Part shown: one piece after another, positions 53,383-63,042 of the stretch | Layout: every line of letters begins with the position of its first letter | Numbering within the stretch: position 1 is the stretch's first letter | Origin: Alphaproteobacteria bacterium | GTDB lineage: Bacteria > Pseudomonadota > Alphaproteobacteria > Micavibrionales > Micavibrionaceae | Length of the DNA stretch: 64,000 nt | Reading direction: 5' to 3' | Assembly: GCA_002401695.1 (NCBI GenBank) | Contig: NVTV01000002.1 | Span: 434,001-498,000 of the forward strand | Notes under the pieces: generated by a model | What the model saw: only the letters and a program-made list of their open reading frames with translations | The model's database searches: none | Told to the model about the DNA's origin: nothing | Position numbers and translations under genes: made by a program

Positions 53383-56300
53383 ATGAAACAACAATTTGTG
53401 CATCTCCATTTGCACTCTGCCTATTCTCTGGCGGAGGGGGCAATCAAGATCAATGATCTTATCGCATTATGCGTGGGGCAATCGATGCCTGCTGTGGCAG
53501 TGACGGATTCAAATAACCTGTTCGGGGCAATGGAGTTTGCATTAAGTGCGTCAAAGGCCGGCGTACAGCCGATATTCGGGTGTCAGCTTACCGTGGGCAG
53601 TGACGAACATCAGTTGGTTTTGCTCGCGCAAAGTGAAATCGGCTATAAGAACCTCTGCAAAATAGTCAGTGCCTCATACATTAACGATAATGAAAATGCA
53701 GAAGTGACCGCGACGTATGAAACGCTGGAAACTTACGCAAAGGGCATCATTTGTTTGAGCGGCGGCATGAAAGGCGCGATTGCGCAGGCCGTATTACATG
53801 GGCAAAAGGATAGAGCCGAGCAAGAAGTAACACGCCTCAACACAATTTTCAAAGATGCTTTCTATATAGAGCTACAACGCCATGGCCTACCTGATGAGGA
53901 TAAAGCCGAAGAAGGGCTGATCGACTTGGCCTATGCGCATGATATTCCTCTGGTTGCGACAAATGATTGTTATTTCAGGGATATTGGCGCGTATGAAGCG
54001 CATGACGCGTTGCTCTGTATTGCGGAGGGGCGCTATATCAGTGAAGAAGATCGTCGTAAAGTCACGCCGCAACATTACTTTAAATCCGCCCGTGAAATGA
54101 TTGCTCTGTTCGAGGATATCCCCGAAGCGATCCAGAATACCGTGGTGATCGCGCAGCGTTGCTCTTACCTGTTGAAAACCATTGATCCGATTCTGCCGCC
54201 CTTTGAGACAGAGAGTAAACGCCCCGAAACAGAAGAATTGGCCGTTCAGTCAAAAGACGGTTTGCAGTGGCGCTTAGATAAATTCGTGTTCAAAGAAGGC
54301 ATGAGTAAAGCCGAGCAAAAAGAGGCCGCCAAACCTTATTGGGATCGTCTGGATTTTGAGCTGGGCATTATCAATCAAATGGGTTTTCCGGGCTATTTCC
54401 TGATTTGTTCCGACTTCATTAAATGGTCAAAAGAACAAAGCATTCCCGTTGGCCCGGGCAGGGGATCAGGCGCTGGCTCGATCGTTGCTTGGTCATTACA
54501 AATCACCGACCTTGACCCGCTGGAACTTGGCCTGCTGTTTGAACGGTTTTTGAATCCTGAACGTGTGTCTATGCCTGACTTTGACGTGGATTTTTGTCAG
54601 GATCGCCGTGATGAGGTGATTAAGTACGTACAGGAACGCTATGGCCACGACCACGTTGCGCAGATTATAACCTTCGGAAAGCTGCAAGCGCGTGCGGTTG
54701 TGCGGGACGTCGGGCGGGTGCTACAAATGTCCTATGGGCAGGTGGATCGTATTGCCAAGATGATCCCGAATAACCCCGCCGCGCCGATGACATTACAAGA
54801 GGCACTAAATGCCGACCCTGACCTGCGATTAGAGCGTAAGAAGGACGAAACCCAAGGCAAGCTTATTGATATTGCGCTTCAGCTAGAGGGGCTTTATCGC
54901 CATGCCTCGACCCATGCTGCGGGCGTTGTGATTGGGGATAGGCCGTTGGATGAACTTGTGCCGCTCTATCGTGATGCGCGTTCTGACATGCCTGTGACGC
55001 AATATAATATGAAATATGTGGAGCAAGCGGGTCTTGTAAAGTTCGACTTTTTGGGCTTGAAAACCATGACCGTGGTGCAAAAAACCCTCAATATTATCAA
55101 GGAGGAAACAGGCGAGGAAATTGACGCGCTGGAAATTCCCATTGATGATCCCAAGGCGTATGAGCTTATGGCGCGCGGTGACACGGTTGGCGTGTTCCAA
55201 TTGGAGAGTGCAGGTATGCGCGACATGCTGCGCAAGGTGAAGCCAACACGATTTGAAGATATTATTGCCCTTGTCTCCCTTTATCGGCCAGGCCCAATGG
55301 ACAATATCCCAAAATATATCAGCGTTAAAGAAGGACGCGAAGAGCCTGACTATATGCACCCTGTTCTGAAACCATTTTTGGAAGAGACGTACGGCCTGAT
55401 GATCTATCAGGAGCAGGTCATGCAAGCCGCGCAGAGCCTTGCAGGCTATACACTCGGCGGTGCGGATTTATTGCGACGTGCGATGGGTAAAAAAATCAAA
55501 GCGGAAATGGATGATCAGCGCAAAATGTTTGTTGATGGCGCAAAAGAACATAATAATGTGCCGGAAAAGCTATCATCTGAAATTTTCGATCAGATTGCCA
55601 AATTCGCAGGCTACGGTTTCAACAAATCTCATGCGGCAGCTTATGCATTGATTGCCTATTGGACGGCATGGCTAAAGGCGAATTACCCCGTTGAATTTAT
55701 GACTGCCTCTATGACGTTAGACCTCGGTAACACGGAAAAACTTAGCGTTTTTAAGCAAGATATCGATAAAATGGGGATGAAACTGTTAACGCCAGATGTC
55801 AATAAATCTCATGCTGATTTTAAGGTGGAGAAGGGCGCTGTACGTTATGCTCTTGCAGCGTTAAAAGGCGTCGGTGAGCAAGCTATGGAGCAGCTTATCG
55901 ATGAACGTGAGGAAAATGGCGTATACAAAAACCTAGAGGACTTTGCCCAACGCCTTGACCCTAAAGCCATGAATAAACGCCAGTTCGAGCAACTGGTCTG
56001 CTCGGGGGCTTTCGATAGTTTGTACGAAAACCGCGCAGAGATGAGCGGCGGCGCAGAAACGATTCTGCGTTATGCGCAAAGCCTACAAGAAGAACGCAAT
56101 TCAGGACAGGTCAGCCTGTTTGGTGATGAAGGCGGCGGCGGTGGCCTCGGTTTGCCGGATTTACCCGCCGCGAAAAATTGGGATCCATTGGAAAAGTTGG
56201 CGCGGGAATTCAAGGCGGTTGGTTTTTACCTCTCCGCCCATCCGCTCGATACCCGTCAGGCGCAATTTGAACGTATGAAAATTGTGTCTTTGTCTCACGT

Positions 56301-56811
56301 TGAAGAGGATATAAAAAATAAACAAAAAGCGGCATATTTAATGGCAGGTGTGTTGTTGAAAAAGCAGGAAAAAATGTCGCAAAAGGGTAATAAATATGCC
56401 TTTCTTCAGCTTTCTGATCCCACAGGAATTTTCGAGGTCACGATATTTTCTGAAACGCTGGTCAATGCCAGAGAATATCTGGTCGCAGGGACGGCATTGC
56501 TTTTAAATGTCGAGGTTGAGCAAACAGAAGACCAAATGCGCTATACCTCTCATAAGGTACAGCCACTGGAGGATGCTCTGGAAGGCAAAATTCACGAAAT
56601 TCATATCCACTTATCAACCGGCGATGCTGCGCCGAAAATCAAAGAATTTATGGATCAGAGCGGCAAAGGGCGTTCTAAAATTACCATTTTTGCGCATCTG
56701 GACAATGATCGCCGTGCGCAAATTGATATCCCTGGGCATTGGTCTTTAAACGCCGCAGCGCGTAATGAAATACGCTCCGAAAAAGGCGTTATTGATATAT
56801 CGGAGCTGTAA
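53383..56811 (+). CDS. dnaE: DNA polymerase III alpha subunit
   Basis: This is the replicative polymerase. The 1,142-residue protein has an N-terminal PHP domain (VHLHLHSAYSLAEGAIKI), the polymerase palm with PGRGSGAGSIVAW and the catalytic Asp pair in MPDFDVDFCQDRRDE, then GYGFNKSHAAAYA, a helix-hairpin-helix region and a C-terminal OB fold (about 995-1080). The lolD-dnaE order is typical of alphaproteobacteria. ATG 53383 is preferred over the upstream TTG 53377; neither has an obvious ribosome-binding site. Confidence 0.98.
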   Translation: MKQQFVHLHLHSAYSLAEGAIKINDLIALCVGQSMPAVAVTDSNNLFGAMEFALSASKAGVQPIFGCQLTVGSDEHQLVLLAQSEIGYKNLCKIVSASYINDNENAEVTATYETLETYAKGIICLSGGMKGAIAQAVLHGQKDRAEQEVTRLNTIFKDAFYIELQRHGLPDEDKAEEGLIDLAYAHDIPLVATNDCYFRDIGAYEAHDALLCIAEGRYISEEDRRKVTPQHYFKSAREMIALFEDIPEAIQNTVVIAQRCSYLLKTIDPILPPFETESKRPETEELAVQSKDGLQWRLDKFVFKEGMSKAEQKEAAKPYWDRLDFELGIINQMGFPGYFLICSDFIKWSKEQSIPVGPGRGSGAGSIVAWSLQITDLDPLELGLLFERFLNPERVSMPDFDVDFCQDRRDEVIKYVQERYGHDHVAQIITFGKLQARAVVRDVGRVLQMSYGQVDRIAKMIPNNPAAPMTLQEALNADPDLRLERKKDETQGKLIDIALQLEGLYRHASTHAAGVVIGDRPLDELVPLYRDARSDMPVTQYNMKYVEQAGLVKFDFLGLKTMTVVQKTLNIIKEETGEEIDALEIPIDDPKAYELMARGDTVGVFQLESAGMRDMLRKVKPTRFEDIIALVSLYRPGPMDNIPKYISVKEGREEPDYMHPVLKPFLEETYGLMIYQEQVMQAAQSLAGYTLGGADLLRRAMGKKIKAEMDDQRKMFVDGAKEHNNVPEKLSSEIFDQIAKFAGYGFNKSHAAAYALIAYWTAWLKANYPVEFMTASMTLDLGNTEKLSVFKQDIDKMGMKLLTPDVNKSHADFKVEKGAVRYALAALKGVGEQAMEQLIDEREENGVYKNLEDFAQRLDPKAMNKRQFEQLVCSGAFDSLYENRAEMSGGAETILRYAQSLQEERNSGQVSLFGDEGGGGGLGLPDLPAAKNWDPLEKLAREFKAVGFYLSAHPLDTRQAQFERMKIVSLSHVEEDIKNKQKAAYLMAGVLLKKQEKMSQKGNKYAFLQLSDPTGIFEVTIFSETLVNAREYLVAGTALLLNVEVEQTEDQMRYTSHKVQPLEDALEGKIHEIHIHLSTGDAAPKIKEFMDQSGKGRSKITIFAHLDNDRRAQIDIPGHWSLNAAARNEIRSEKGVIDISEL

Positions 56812-56844
56812 CGGGCATTTTTATGCTGTTTCGTGCTGTTTTTC

Positions 56845-56872
56845 CTTGCAATCCCTAGCGTTTCCCTATAAA
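56845..56872 (+). promoter_or_regulatory. Candidate promoter of the rpsB operon
   Basis: CTTGCA (56845-56850), a 16-base spacer and TATAAA (56867-56872) lie about 100 bases before rpsB. The leader that follows is long enough to hold an autoregulatory structure for S2, but I cannot assign a specific fold. An AGGAG site precedes the rpsB ATG. Confidence 0.45.
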
Positions 56873-56970
56873 AATCACCCAACTTAAATTCACATGTAAG
56901 TTCCTTAACCAGTGTTTGATGATCAAACCGAGGCTTACAGAGGTATAACTGGAAATATAGGAGAATTAAA

Positions 56971-57915
56971 ATGGCAGTACCTGAATTCACAATGCGTCAA
57001 CTACTAGAGGCTGGCGTTCACTTTGGACATCACACACGTCGCTGGAACCCAAAGATGCGTCAATATATCTTTGGTGTACGTAACGGCGTTCATATTCTTG
57101 ACCTACAACAAACACAGCCAATGTTGGCAACGGCACTGACAGAGATTCGTAATATCGTTTCTAAAGGTGGACGTATCCTTTTTGTTGGTACAAAGCGTCA
57201 GGCACAAAATTCTATCGCAGAAAGCGCAAATCGTTGCGGTCAATACTATGTTAATCACCGCTGGCTTGGTGGGATGATGACAAATTGGAAAACAATTACA
57301 TCATCAATTGCACGCCTGCGCGATCTTGAGAAAATTTTTAAAGGTGACCAATCTGGTTTCACGAAAAAAGAACTTCTTATGATGACACGTCAACATGACA
57401 AACTTGTTTTGGCTATCGGCGGTATCAAAGATATGGGCGGACAGCCTGATGCGTTGTTTGTTATTGATACAAACAAAGAAGAAATCGCAATTAAAGAAGC
57501 AAATAAACTCGGTATTCCTGTTTTTGCTATCGTTGATAGTAACTCTAATACGGATGGTATTGACTACGTTATTCCTGGTAATGACGATTCATTGCGCGCG
57601 ATTGATTTGTACTGTGAACTTGTTTCCGGTGCGGTTCTTGATGGTTTGCAAGCTGAGCTGAAATCTGTTGATCATGATGCCGGTTCGGATGTTGATGTGA
57701 AAGTTGACCTTCCGAAAGAAAAAGCATCTAAGAAAGACAAAAAAGAAGCTAAGCCCGTAGCTAAAGTAGCAAAAAAGGATGACGCTAAAGCAGCAACAAA
57801 AAAGGACGAAGAAAAAGCGTCTGAAAAGCCTGCTGAAAAAGAAAAGGCTAAGCCTGCTGCGAAAAAAGCTGAAAAAACTGACAGTAAAACAGAAAAAAAG
57901 GCAGCATCGGCATAA
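56971..57915 (+). CDS. rpsB: 30S ribosomal protein S2 with Lys/Ala-rich C-terminal tail
   Basis: S2 binds the 30S body near the head. The 314-residue protein has the normal core ([44 protein letters not shown]) of about 235 residues. It is followed by roughly 80 residues made almost only of Lys, Ala, Glu, Asp and Pro, so it is longer than the usual 240-260. It heads the rpsB-tsf-pyrH-frr-uppS-cdsA-dxr-rseP block. Confidence 0.97.
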   Translation: MAVPEFTMRQLLEAGVHFGHHTRRWNPKMRQYIFGVRNGVHILDLQQTQPMLATALTEIRNIVSKGGRILFVGTKRQAQNSIAESANRCGQYYVNHRWLGGMMTNWKTITSSIARLRDLEKIFKGDQSGFTKKELLMMTRQHDKLVLAIGGIKDMGGQPDALFVIDTNKEEIAIKEANKLGIPVFAIVDSNSNTDGIDYVIPGNDDSLRAIDLYCELVSGAVLDGLQAELKSVDHDAGSDVDVKVDLPKEKASKKDKKEAKPVAKVAKKDDAKAATKKDEEKASEKPAEKEKAKPAAKKAEKTDSKTEKKAASA

Positions 57916-57988
57916 TCGCCGGTGCTCTGCACTTCTGATTGCTTTTCATTATAAAACTTACGTTTAATTATATTAAGAGGATATAGAT

Positions 57989-58906
57989 ATGGCTGATGTT
58001 ACAGCATCAATGGTTAAAGAACTTCGCACAAGCACAGGCGTTGGCATGATGGATGCCAAAAAAGCGCTTGTTGCAAATGATGGTGACATGGAAAAGTCTG
58101 TTGACTGGCTCCGTACACAAGGTCTTTCAAAAGCAGAAAAGAAAGCTGGACGTACTGCGGCTGAGGGCTTAGTCGGTGTGGTTACGGAAGGTGCAGCAGG
58201 TTCTGTTGTTGAAGTGAACTCGGAAACTGACTTCGTTTCACGTAACGAAGAATTCCAAAGCTTTGTAAGAGAAATTGTTAATGTTGCTAAAACTGTGGAC
58301 AGCGTTGAAGCGTTGGCTGCGGCTGACCTTGGTGGCAAGTCTGTAGAAGACGCTATCACAAGCAAAATCGCAACAATTGGGGAGCATATGTCTCTTCGCC
58401 GCATGACAACATTGAAAGTGTCTGAGGGCGCGGTTGTTGGCTACGTTCATAGTGCCTTGGCTGACGGTCTTGGTAAAATCGGCGTATTGGTTGCGCTGGA
58501 ATCTTCCGCAAGTGATGACGCGCTTCAAGCGATTGGTAAGCAAATTGCAATGCATATTGCCGCATCTAACCCACGTTTTCTTGGTAAAGATGATGTTGCA
58601 GCAGATGTTCTTGAGCGTGAACGCGCGGTTTTGAAAGAGCAAGCAATTGCCTCCGGTAAGCCGCCTGAAATTGCAGAAAAAATGGTTGATGGTCGTATCC
58701 GTAAATTCTATGGAGAGATTTGCTTGACCGAGCAAATGTTCATCATGGATACAGATAAAACTGTTGCTGAAGCTGTTGCTGCTGCTGGTAAAGATGCCGG
58801 CACAGAAATCAAGCTAGTTGCATTTACCCGCGTTCAACTTGGTGAAGGTATCGAGAAAAAAGAAGAAGACTTTGCTGCTGAAGTTGCTGCTGTTGCAAAC
58901 GGCTGA
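57989..58906 (+). CDS. tsf: Elongation factor Ts
   Basis: EF-Ts exchanges GDP for GTP on EF-Tu. The 305-residue protein has the UBA-like N-terminus VKELRTSTGVGMMDAKKAL, followed by the GLVGVVTEGAAGSVVEVNSE and ETDFVSRNEEF signature, a dimerisation region and a C-terminal module. It follows rpsB after 73 bases. Confidence 0.98.
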   Translation: MADVTASMVKELRTSTGVGMMDAKKALVANDGDMEKSVDWLRTQGLSKAEKKAGRTAAEGLVGVVTEGAAGSVVEVNSETDFVSRNEEFQSFVREIVNVAKTVDSVEALAAADLGGKSVEDAITSKIATIGEHMSLRRMTTLKVSEGAVVGYVHSALADGLGKIGVLVALESSASDDALQAIGKQIAMHIAASNPRFLGKDDVAADVLERERAVLKEQAIASGKPPEIAEKMVDGRIRKFYGEICLTEQMFIMDTDKTVAEAVAAAGKDAGTEIKLVAFTRVQLGEGIEKKEEDFAAEVAAVANG

Positions 58907-58989
58907 TAACTTTCTTCTGTAAATTGGGGATATATCTATCTTATATTCACGGTACAAATTTAAGTTTTTATATTTATAAAAGATATGAA

Positions 58990-59009
58990 CAAGCCCTTTT
59001 TTGGGCTTG
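58990..59009. other. Stable hairpin between tsf and pyrH
   Basis: CAAGCCC (58990-58996) and GGGCTTG (59003-59009) pair around a T6 loop. No T-run follows on either strand, so it is not a classical terminator. It may end or partly end the rpsB-tsf transcript or protect its 3' end. Confidence 0.4.
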
Positions 59010-59064
59010 CTTCGATGTGTGAGTGTCACTATATTCAGTGGCAGTCATTTTAGTTGAGTAGAAA

Positions 59065-59838
59065 ATGGAGCCCGTGGGAATGACCGTCCTTAAAAACGCA
59101 AAAAATCAAGACGCAAACCTTACATCGAAAAATCCGTACAAGCGCGTTATGCTTAAAATGTCCGGTGAAGTTTTGATGGGCGATAAAGAATTCGGGCTTG
59201 ATCCTGATACAGTTAAGCGTGTTGCTAATGACATTAAACAAGTCGTTGATTTAGGCATAGAGGTCTGCGTTGTTGTTGGCGCGGGAAACATTTTTCGCGG
59301 TGTTGCCGGTGCGGCAGATGGTATGGATCGGACAACGGCAGATTATATGGGTATGCTTGGTATTGTTATTAATGCGCTAGCCCTTCAAAATGCGCTGGAG
59401 CATATGGACGTTGATACACGTGTGCAATCAGCCATTCGTATGGATGCGATTTGTGAACCCTATATTCGTCGTAAAGCGATGCGCCATATGGCAAAAGGGC
59501 GTGTGGTTATTTTTGCTGCGGGCACAGGTAATCCTTACTTCACAACCGATACAGGCGCGGCATTGCGGGCCTCTGAAATGAATTGTGATGTGATTATGAA
59601 GGGTACGAAAGTTGATGGCATCTACAGCGCCGATCCTAAGTTAGATCCGGATGCAGAGCATTATGCGCATATTACGTATATTGATGTTTTGACTAAAGAT
59701 TTAAAGGTTATGGATGCCACGGCGATTTCTTTGGCGCGTGAGAACGATATTCCGATTATTGTGTTTTCGATCATGGAAAAAGGAAACTTTGCCACAGTTG
59801 CACGATCCGGTGGGAAATTCACCGTTGTTACAAATTAA
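59065..59838 (+). CDS. pyrH: Uridylate kinase
   Basis: The enzyme phosphorylates UMP to UDP and belongs to the amino-acid-kinase fold. The 257-residue protein has [47 protein letters not shown] and [20 protein letters not shown]. The N-terminal 20 residues or so ([17 protein letters not shown]) precede the usual start; ATG 59080 is an alternative. UTP and GTP usually regulate this hexamer. Confidence 0.97.
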   Translation: MEPVGMTVLKNAKNQDANLTSKNPYKRVMLKMSGEVLMGDKEFGLDPDTVKRVANDIKQVVDLGIEVCVVVGAGNIFRGVAGAADGMDRTTADYMGMLGIVINALALQNALEHMDVDTRVQSAIRMDAICEPYIRRKAMRHMAKGRVVIFAAGTGNPYFTTDTGAALRASEMNCDVIMKGTKVDGIYSADPKLDPDAEHYAHITYIDVLTKDLKVMDATAISLARENDIPIIVFSIMEKGNFATVARSGGKFTVVTN

Positions 59839-59858
59839 ACAAGATAGAGGTATTTGAT

Positions 59859-60413
59859 ATGTCATATGATAAGCAGGATTTGAAACGACGCATGGATGGT
59901 GCGTTGGATGTTCTTAAGAAAGAATTCTCCGGTTTGCGCACCGGGCGAGCATCCGTTAATCTTCTTGATACTGTTATGGTTGATATGTACGGCAGTAAAA
60001 TGCCTCTTAATCAAGTTGGTACAGTCAGTGTGCCGGAGCCGCGTCTATTATCTGTTCAAGTTTGGGATGGTGCTGCGATTAAGACCGTTGAGAAAGCGAT
60101 CCGTGATTCAGGCTTGGGGCTTAATCCTATGCCTGATGGTAATAATATCCGCATTCCTGTTCCTGATCTTAATGAGGAGCGGCGTCTGGAACTTACGAAA
60201 ATTGCAGGGAAAATTGCGGAAAGCACACGTGTGGCTGTGCGCAATGTTCGCCGTGATGGTATGGACAGCGTTAAGAAAATGGAAAAAGCAGGGGATATAT
60301 CAGAGGATGATCTCAAACGTTTTTCTGATGAGATTCAGAAGTTGACGGATGACACTATAAAATCTGTCGATACCTCTTTGACTGATAAAGAAAAAGATAT
60401 TATGACGGTTTAA
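59859..60413 (+). CDS. frr: Ribosome recycling factor
   Basis: The 184-residue tRNA-mimic splits post-termination ribosomes together with EF-G. The core shows [49 protein letters not shown] and [15 protein letters not shown]. Length and order after pyrH are standard. Confidence 0.98.
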   Translation: MSYDKQDLKRRMDGALDVLKKEFSGLRTGRASVNLLDTVMVDMYGSKMPLNQVGTVSVPEPRLLSVQVWDGAAIKTVEKAIRDSGLGLNPMPDGNNIRIPVPDLNEERRLELTKIAGKIAESTRVAVRNVRRDGMDSVKKMEKAGDISEDDLKRFSDEIQKLTDDTIKSVDTSLTDKEKDIMTV

Positions 60414-60419
60414 TTTTTT

Positions 60420-61166
60420 ATGGCAGATTCTTCGGAAATACAGAAAAATCATAATCTACCAGAGCATGTTGCCGTTATTATGGATGGGAATGGGCGATGG
60501 GCGCGTAGACGTGGCTTACCAAGAAGTCTAGGTCACAAAAAAGGCTCAGAAGCGGCGCGGGATATTGTCAGAAATGCTGCAAAGGCAGGGATAAAATATC
60601 TAACGCTGTTTGGCTTTTCATCAGAAAACTGGAATAGGCCGCAAGATGAGATTAAAGAGCTGATGAAGCTTTTGCGTCATTACTTACGCTCTCAAACTGC
60701 TGATCTTCATAAAAATAATGTACGCCTTTCTGTTATTGGCGCGCGCAGCGCATTTGATGATGATATTGTTGCTCTTATTGATAATGCGGAAAATTTAACC
60801 AAAGATAATGATAAAATTCACGTTATTATTGCTCTTAATTATGGTGGGCGCGGCGATATTGCGCAGGCAACACAAGTGCTTATCGAACAGGCGTTGAAAA
60901 CAGGTAATGTGCCTGATGTTAAAGATATCGAGGCCGAGCTCTCAAATTCATTACTGACCGCTGGTATTCCTGATCCTGATCTTTTAATCCGCACCAGCGG
61001 AGAACAACGCATTAGTAATTTCCTCTTGTGGCAATGTGCTTATACGGAAATGGTGTTTACGCAAACATTATGGCCTGATTTTAATGAGAAAGACCTAAGT
61101 GACGCGCTTAATGAATATGCTGAGCGTGACCGTCGCTTTGGTGCATTAAAGCAGTCCGAAGGCTAG
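60420..61166 (+). CDS. uppS: Undecaprenyl diphosphate synthase
   Basis: The cis-prenyltransferase makes the C55 lipid carrier for peptidoglycan and LPS. The 248-residue protein has VIMDGNGRWARRRGLPRSLG, with the catalytic Asp, followed by GFSSENWNRP, ALNYGGRGDIAQA and the C-terminal PDPDLLIRTSGEQRISNFLL. It starts six bases after frr. Confidence 0.98.
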   Translation: MADSSEIQKNHNLPEHVAVIMDGNGRWARRRGLPRSLGHKKGSEAARDIVRNAAKAGIKYLTLFGFSSENWNRPQDEIKELMKLLRHYLRSQTADLHKNNVRLSVIGARSAFDDDIVALIDNAENLTKDNDKIHVIIALNYGGRGDIAQATQVLIEQALKTGNVPDVKDIEAELSNSLLTAGIPDPDLLIRTSGEQRISNFLLWQCAYTEMVFTQTLWPDFNEKDLSDALNEYAERDRRFGALKQSEG

Positions 61167-61183
61167 GGTAGGTGATTAAAAAC

Positions 61184-61861
61184 ATGTCATCATCATTACT
61201 TAAAAGAATTCTGTCTGCCGTGATTCTTGCGCCATGTTTCATTTTCGCGATTAAGTTTGGTGGAACTCCGTTACAAATTTTGCTGTTTATCGCATTTCTT
61301 ATCTCTCTGTATGAATGGTTTTTCCTTTCCAAAAATTTGGAGTATTTTGCGCCGACAATGTTGCTCGGCTTGATTTATATGGCCATATCATTTGGCAGTT
61401 TTCTGGCTCTGCGCGAGGTTTACTCAACCAATGTCCTGATTATCCTTATTGGCATGATCTGGTCCAGCGATATTGGCGCTTATTTTGTTGGAAAAACCTT
61501 TGGTGGTCCTAAGCTTATTAAGGAAATCAGCCCGAATAAAACATGGTCTGGCTTTGGCGGTGCGCTGTTCTTTCCTGCTTTATTTGCTGTGATATGGATA
61601 TGGGCGTTTGGTTTTCATGACGTTTTTAACCATAATCCTTGGTATGTATTATTGCCGATTGCCGCCATTCTTGGTGTAACAATAGGGTGCGTCGGACAGG
61701 CCGGTGATTTAATGATTTCCTTCGTAAAGCGTCTGGCCAATGTAAAGGATACCGGCACACTTATTCCGGGGCATGGTGGCTTGCTTGATCGTATCGATTC
61801 AATGCTACTGGGCGCGCCGGTTTATTTAATTCTGATTACGTTGTTATCCTATGTCTTCTAA
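61184..61861 (+). CDS. cdsA: Phosphatidate cytidylyltransferase
   Basis: The enzyme forms CDP-diacylglycerol from CTP and phosphatidate, the branch point to all phospholipids. The 225-residue membrane protein has about six helices and the family signature near the C-terminus, IPGHGGLLDRIDSML, plus SPNKTWSGFGGAL. ATG 61184 fits the AGGGTAGG site better than the in-frame GTG 61172. It is shorter than E. coli CdsA (about 285) but normal for alphaproteobacteria. It overlaps dxr by 11 bases. Confidence 0.95.
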   Translation: MSSSLLKRILSAVILAPCFIFAIKFGGTPLQILLFIAFLISLYEWFFLSKNLEYFAPTMLLGLIYMAISFGSFLALREVYSTNVLIILIGMIWSSDIGAYFVGKTFGGPKLIKEISPNKTWSGFGGALFFPALFAVIWIWAFGFHDVFNHNPWYVLLPIAAILGVTIGCVGQAGDLMISFVKRLANVKDTGTLIPGHGGLLDRIDSMLLGAPVYLILITLLSYVF

Positions 61862-63020
61862 AAAGAAAATCACGATACTTGGCGTGACTGGATCGATCGG
61901 GCAGAGCACAATGGATGTGATTCTATCTGCCCCCGATATGTTTGACGTACAGGCCGTCAGCGCCCATAAAAATGTCACGCGCTTGGCAGAGGCCGCGATA
62001 AAATTGCAAGCCAAGCAAGCGATTATTGCGGATGAAACGCAGGAACCCGCGTTACGAAATTTATTGAAATCACATGATATAGAGGTTTTAGCGGGAGCCA
62101 AAGCCATAGAAGAGGCGGCACGTACATCCGTCGATTTGGTTATGGCGGCAATTATGGGATTCGCAGGCTTGCGTCCTATTCTATGTGCGTTAGAGCAAGG
62201 CACAAATGTTGCCATTGCGAATAAAGAACCGCTTGTTGCCGCAGGCGCGCTTATCATGGAAACAGCGCGTAAGAATAACGCAAAAATACTTCCTGTTGAT
62301 AGCGAGCATAATGCGATATTCCAAGTACTTGAAGAGCATAACAGGACGTCCATTGATAAAATCATCCTGACCGCATCAGGTGGCCCTTTCCTGAATTGGA
62401 GCGTAAAAGACATCGCCGCCGCAACGCCGGAGCAAGCAATTGCCCACCCCAACTGGACAATGGGCAAAAAAATATCAGTAGACAGTGCAACAATGATGAA
62501 TAAAGCTCTGGAAATCATCGAGGCCGTACATCTGTTTAATATGCCGCCTGATATGATAGATGTGTTGATTCACCCGCAATCGACAATCCATTCCATGGTG
62601 TCTTATATTGACGGTTCTATCCTCTCGCAAATGGGGGCGAGCGATATGCGTACACCTATCGCTTACGCCCTCGCATGGCCGCAACGTATGGACAGTGCAG
62701 GCAATAAACTGGATCTAAAAACCTTATCCGAATTAACATTCCAGCAACCGGATTTTGAAAAATTCCCAGCACTCAGTTATGCTTATAAATGTGTGAAGCT
62801 GGGGCAGGGTGCATGTATTACTCTGAACGCTGCGAATGAAGTTGCTGTTGATCAGTTTCTAAACGGAAAGATAGGTTTCGCGGATATTATGAAGAGCGTC
62901 GCCTACGCTGTTGATGAATTCTATCCGGAGATATCGACAATTACGCTAAAAACGGTTGAAGATATAGAAGAATTAGATAACACTGTGCGGCAAGCTGTCG
63001 AACGTTATAATCAAGTATAA
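61851..63020 (+). CDS. dxr: 1-deoxy-D-xylulose 5-phosphate reductoisomerase
   Basis: This enzyme catalyses the second step of the MEP isoprenoid pathway. The 389-residue NADPH-dependent protein shows GVTGSIGQSTMDVI, AIANKEPLVAAGALIM, PVDSEHNAIFQ, LTASGGPF and HPNWTMGKKISVDSATMMNK, plus VLIHPQSTIHSMV. Its substrate flow leads to the UppS gene two positions upstream, so the cluster joins isoprenoid supply to the lipid carrier. Confidence 0.98.
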   Translation: MSSKKKITILGVTGSIGQSTMDVILSAPDMFDVQAVSAHKNVTRLAEAAIKLQAKQAIIADETQEPALRNLLKSHDIEVLAGAKAIEEAARTSVDLVMAAIMGFAGLRPILCALEQGTNVAIANKEPLVAAGALIMETARKNNAKILPVDSEHNAIFQVLEEHNRTSIDKIILTASGGPFLNWSVKDIAAATPEQAIAHPNWTMGKKISVDSATMMNKALEIIEAVHLFNMPPDMIDVLIHPQSTIHSMVSYIDGSILSQMGASDMRTPIAYALAWPQRMDSAGNKLDLKTLSELTFQQPDFEKFPALSYAYKCVKLGQGACITLNAANEVAVDQFLNGKIGFADIMKSVAYAVDEFYPEISTITLKTVEDIEELDNTVRQAVERYNQV

Positions 63021-63042
63021 TGATAAGGGAATAAATTAAGCC

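Noticed and set aside
57672-57932. Minus-strand Phe/Ser/Ala-rich frame opposite the S2 tail, and a similar one at 15694-15882 opposite the trigger factor tail
   Set aside because: These hydrophobic frames are simply the complement of Lys/Ala-rich codons. The sense genes are certain.
58990-59009. Rho-independent terminator after tsf
   Set aside because: The stem is strong, but no T-run follows it in either direction; it is listed only as a hairpin.
61844-62518. A 224-codon minus-strand frame inside dxr
   Set aside because: Its Ser/Ala/Ile-rich composition is the complement of a conserved gene; there is no recognisable domain.
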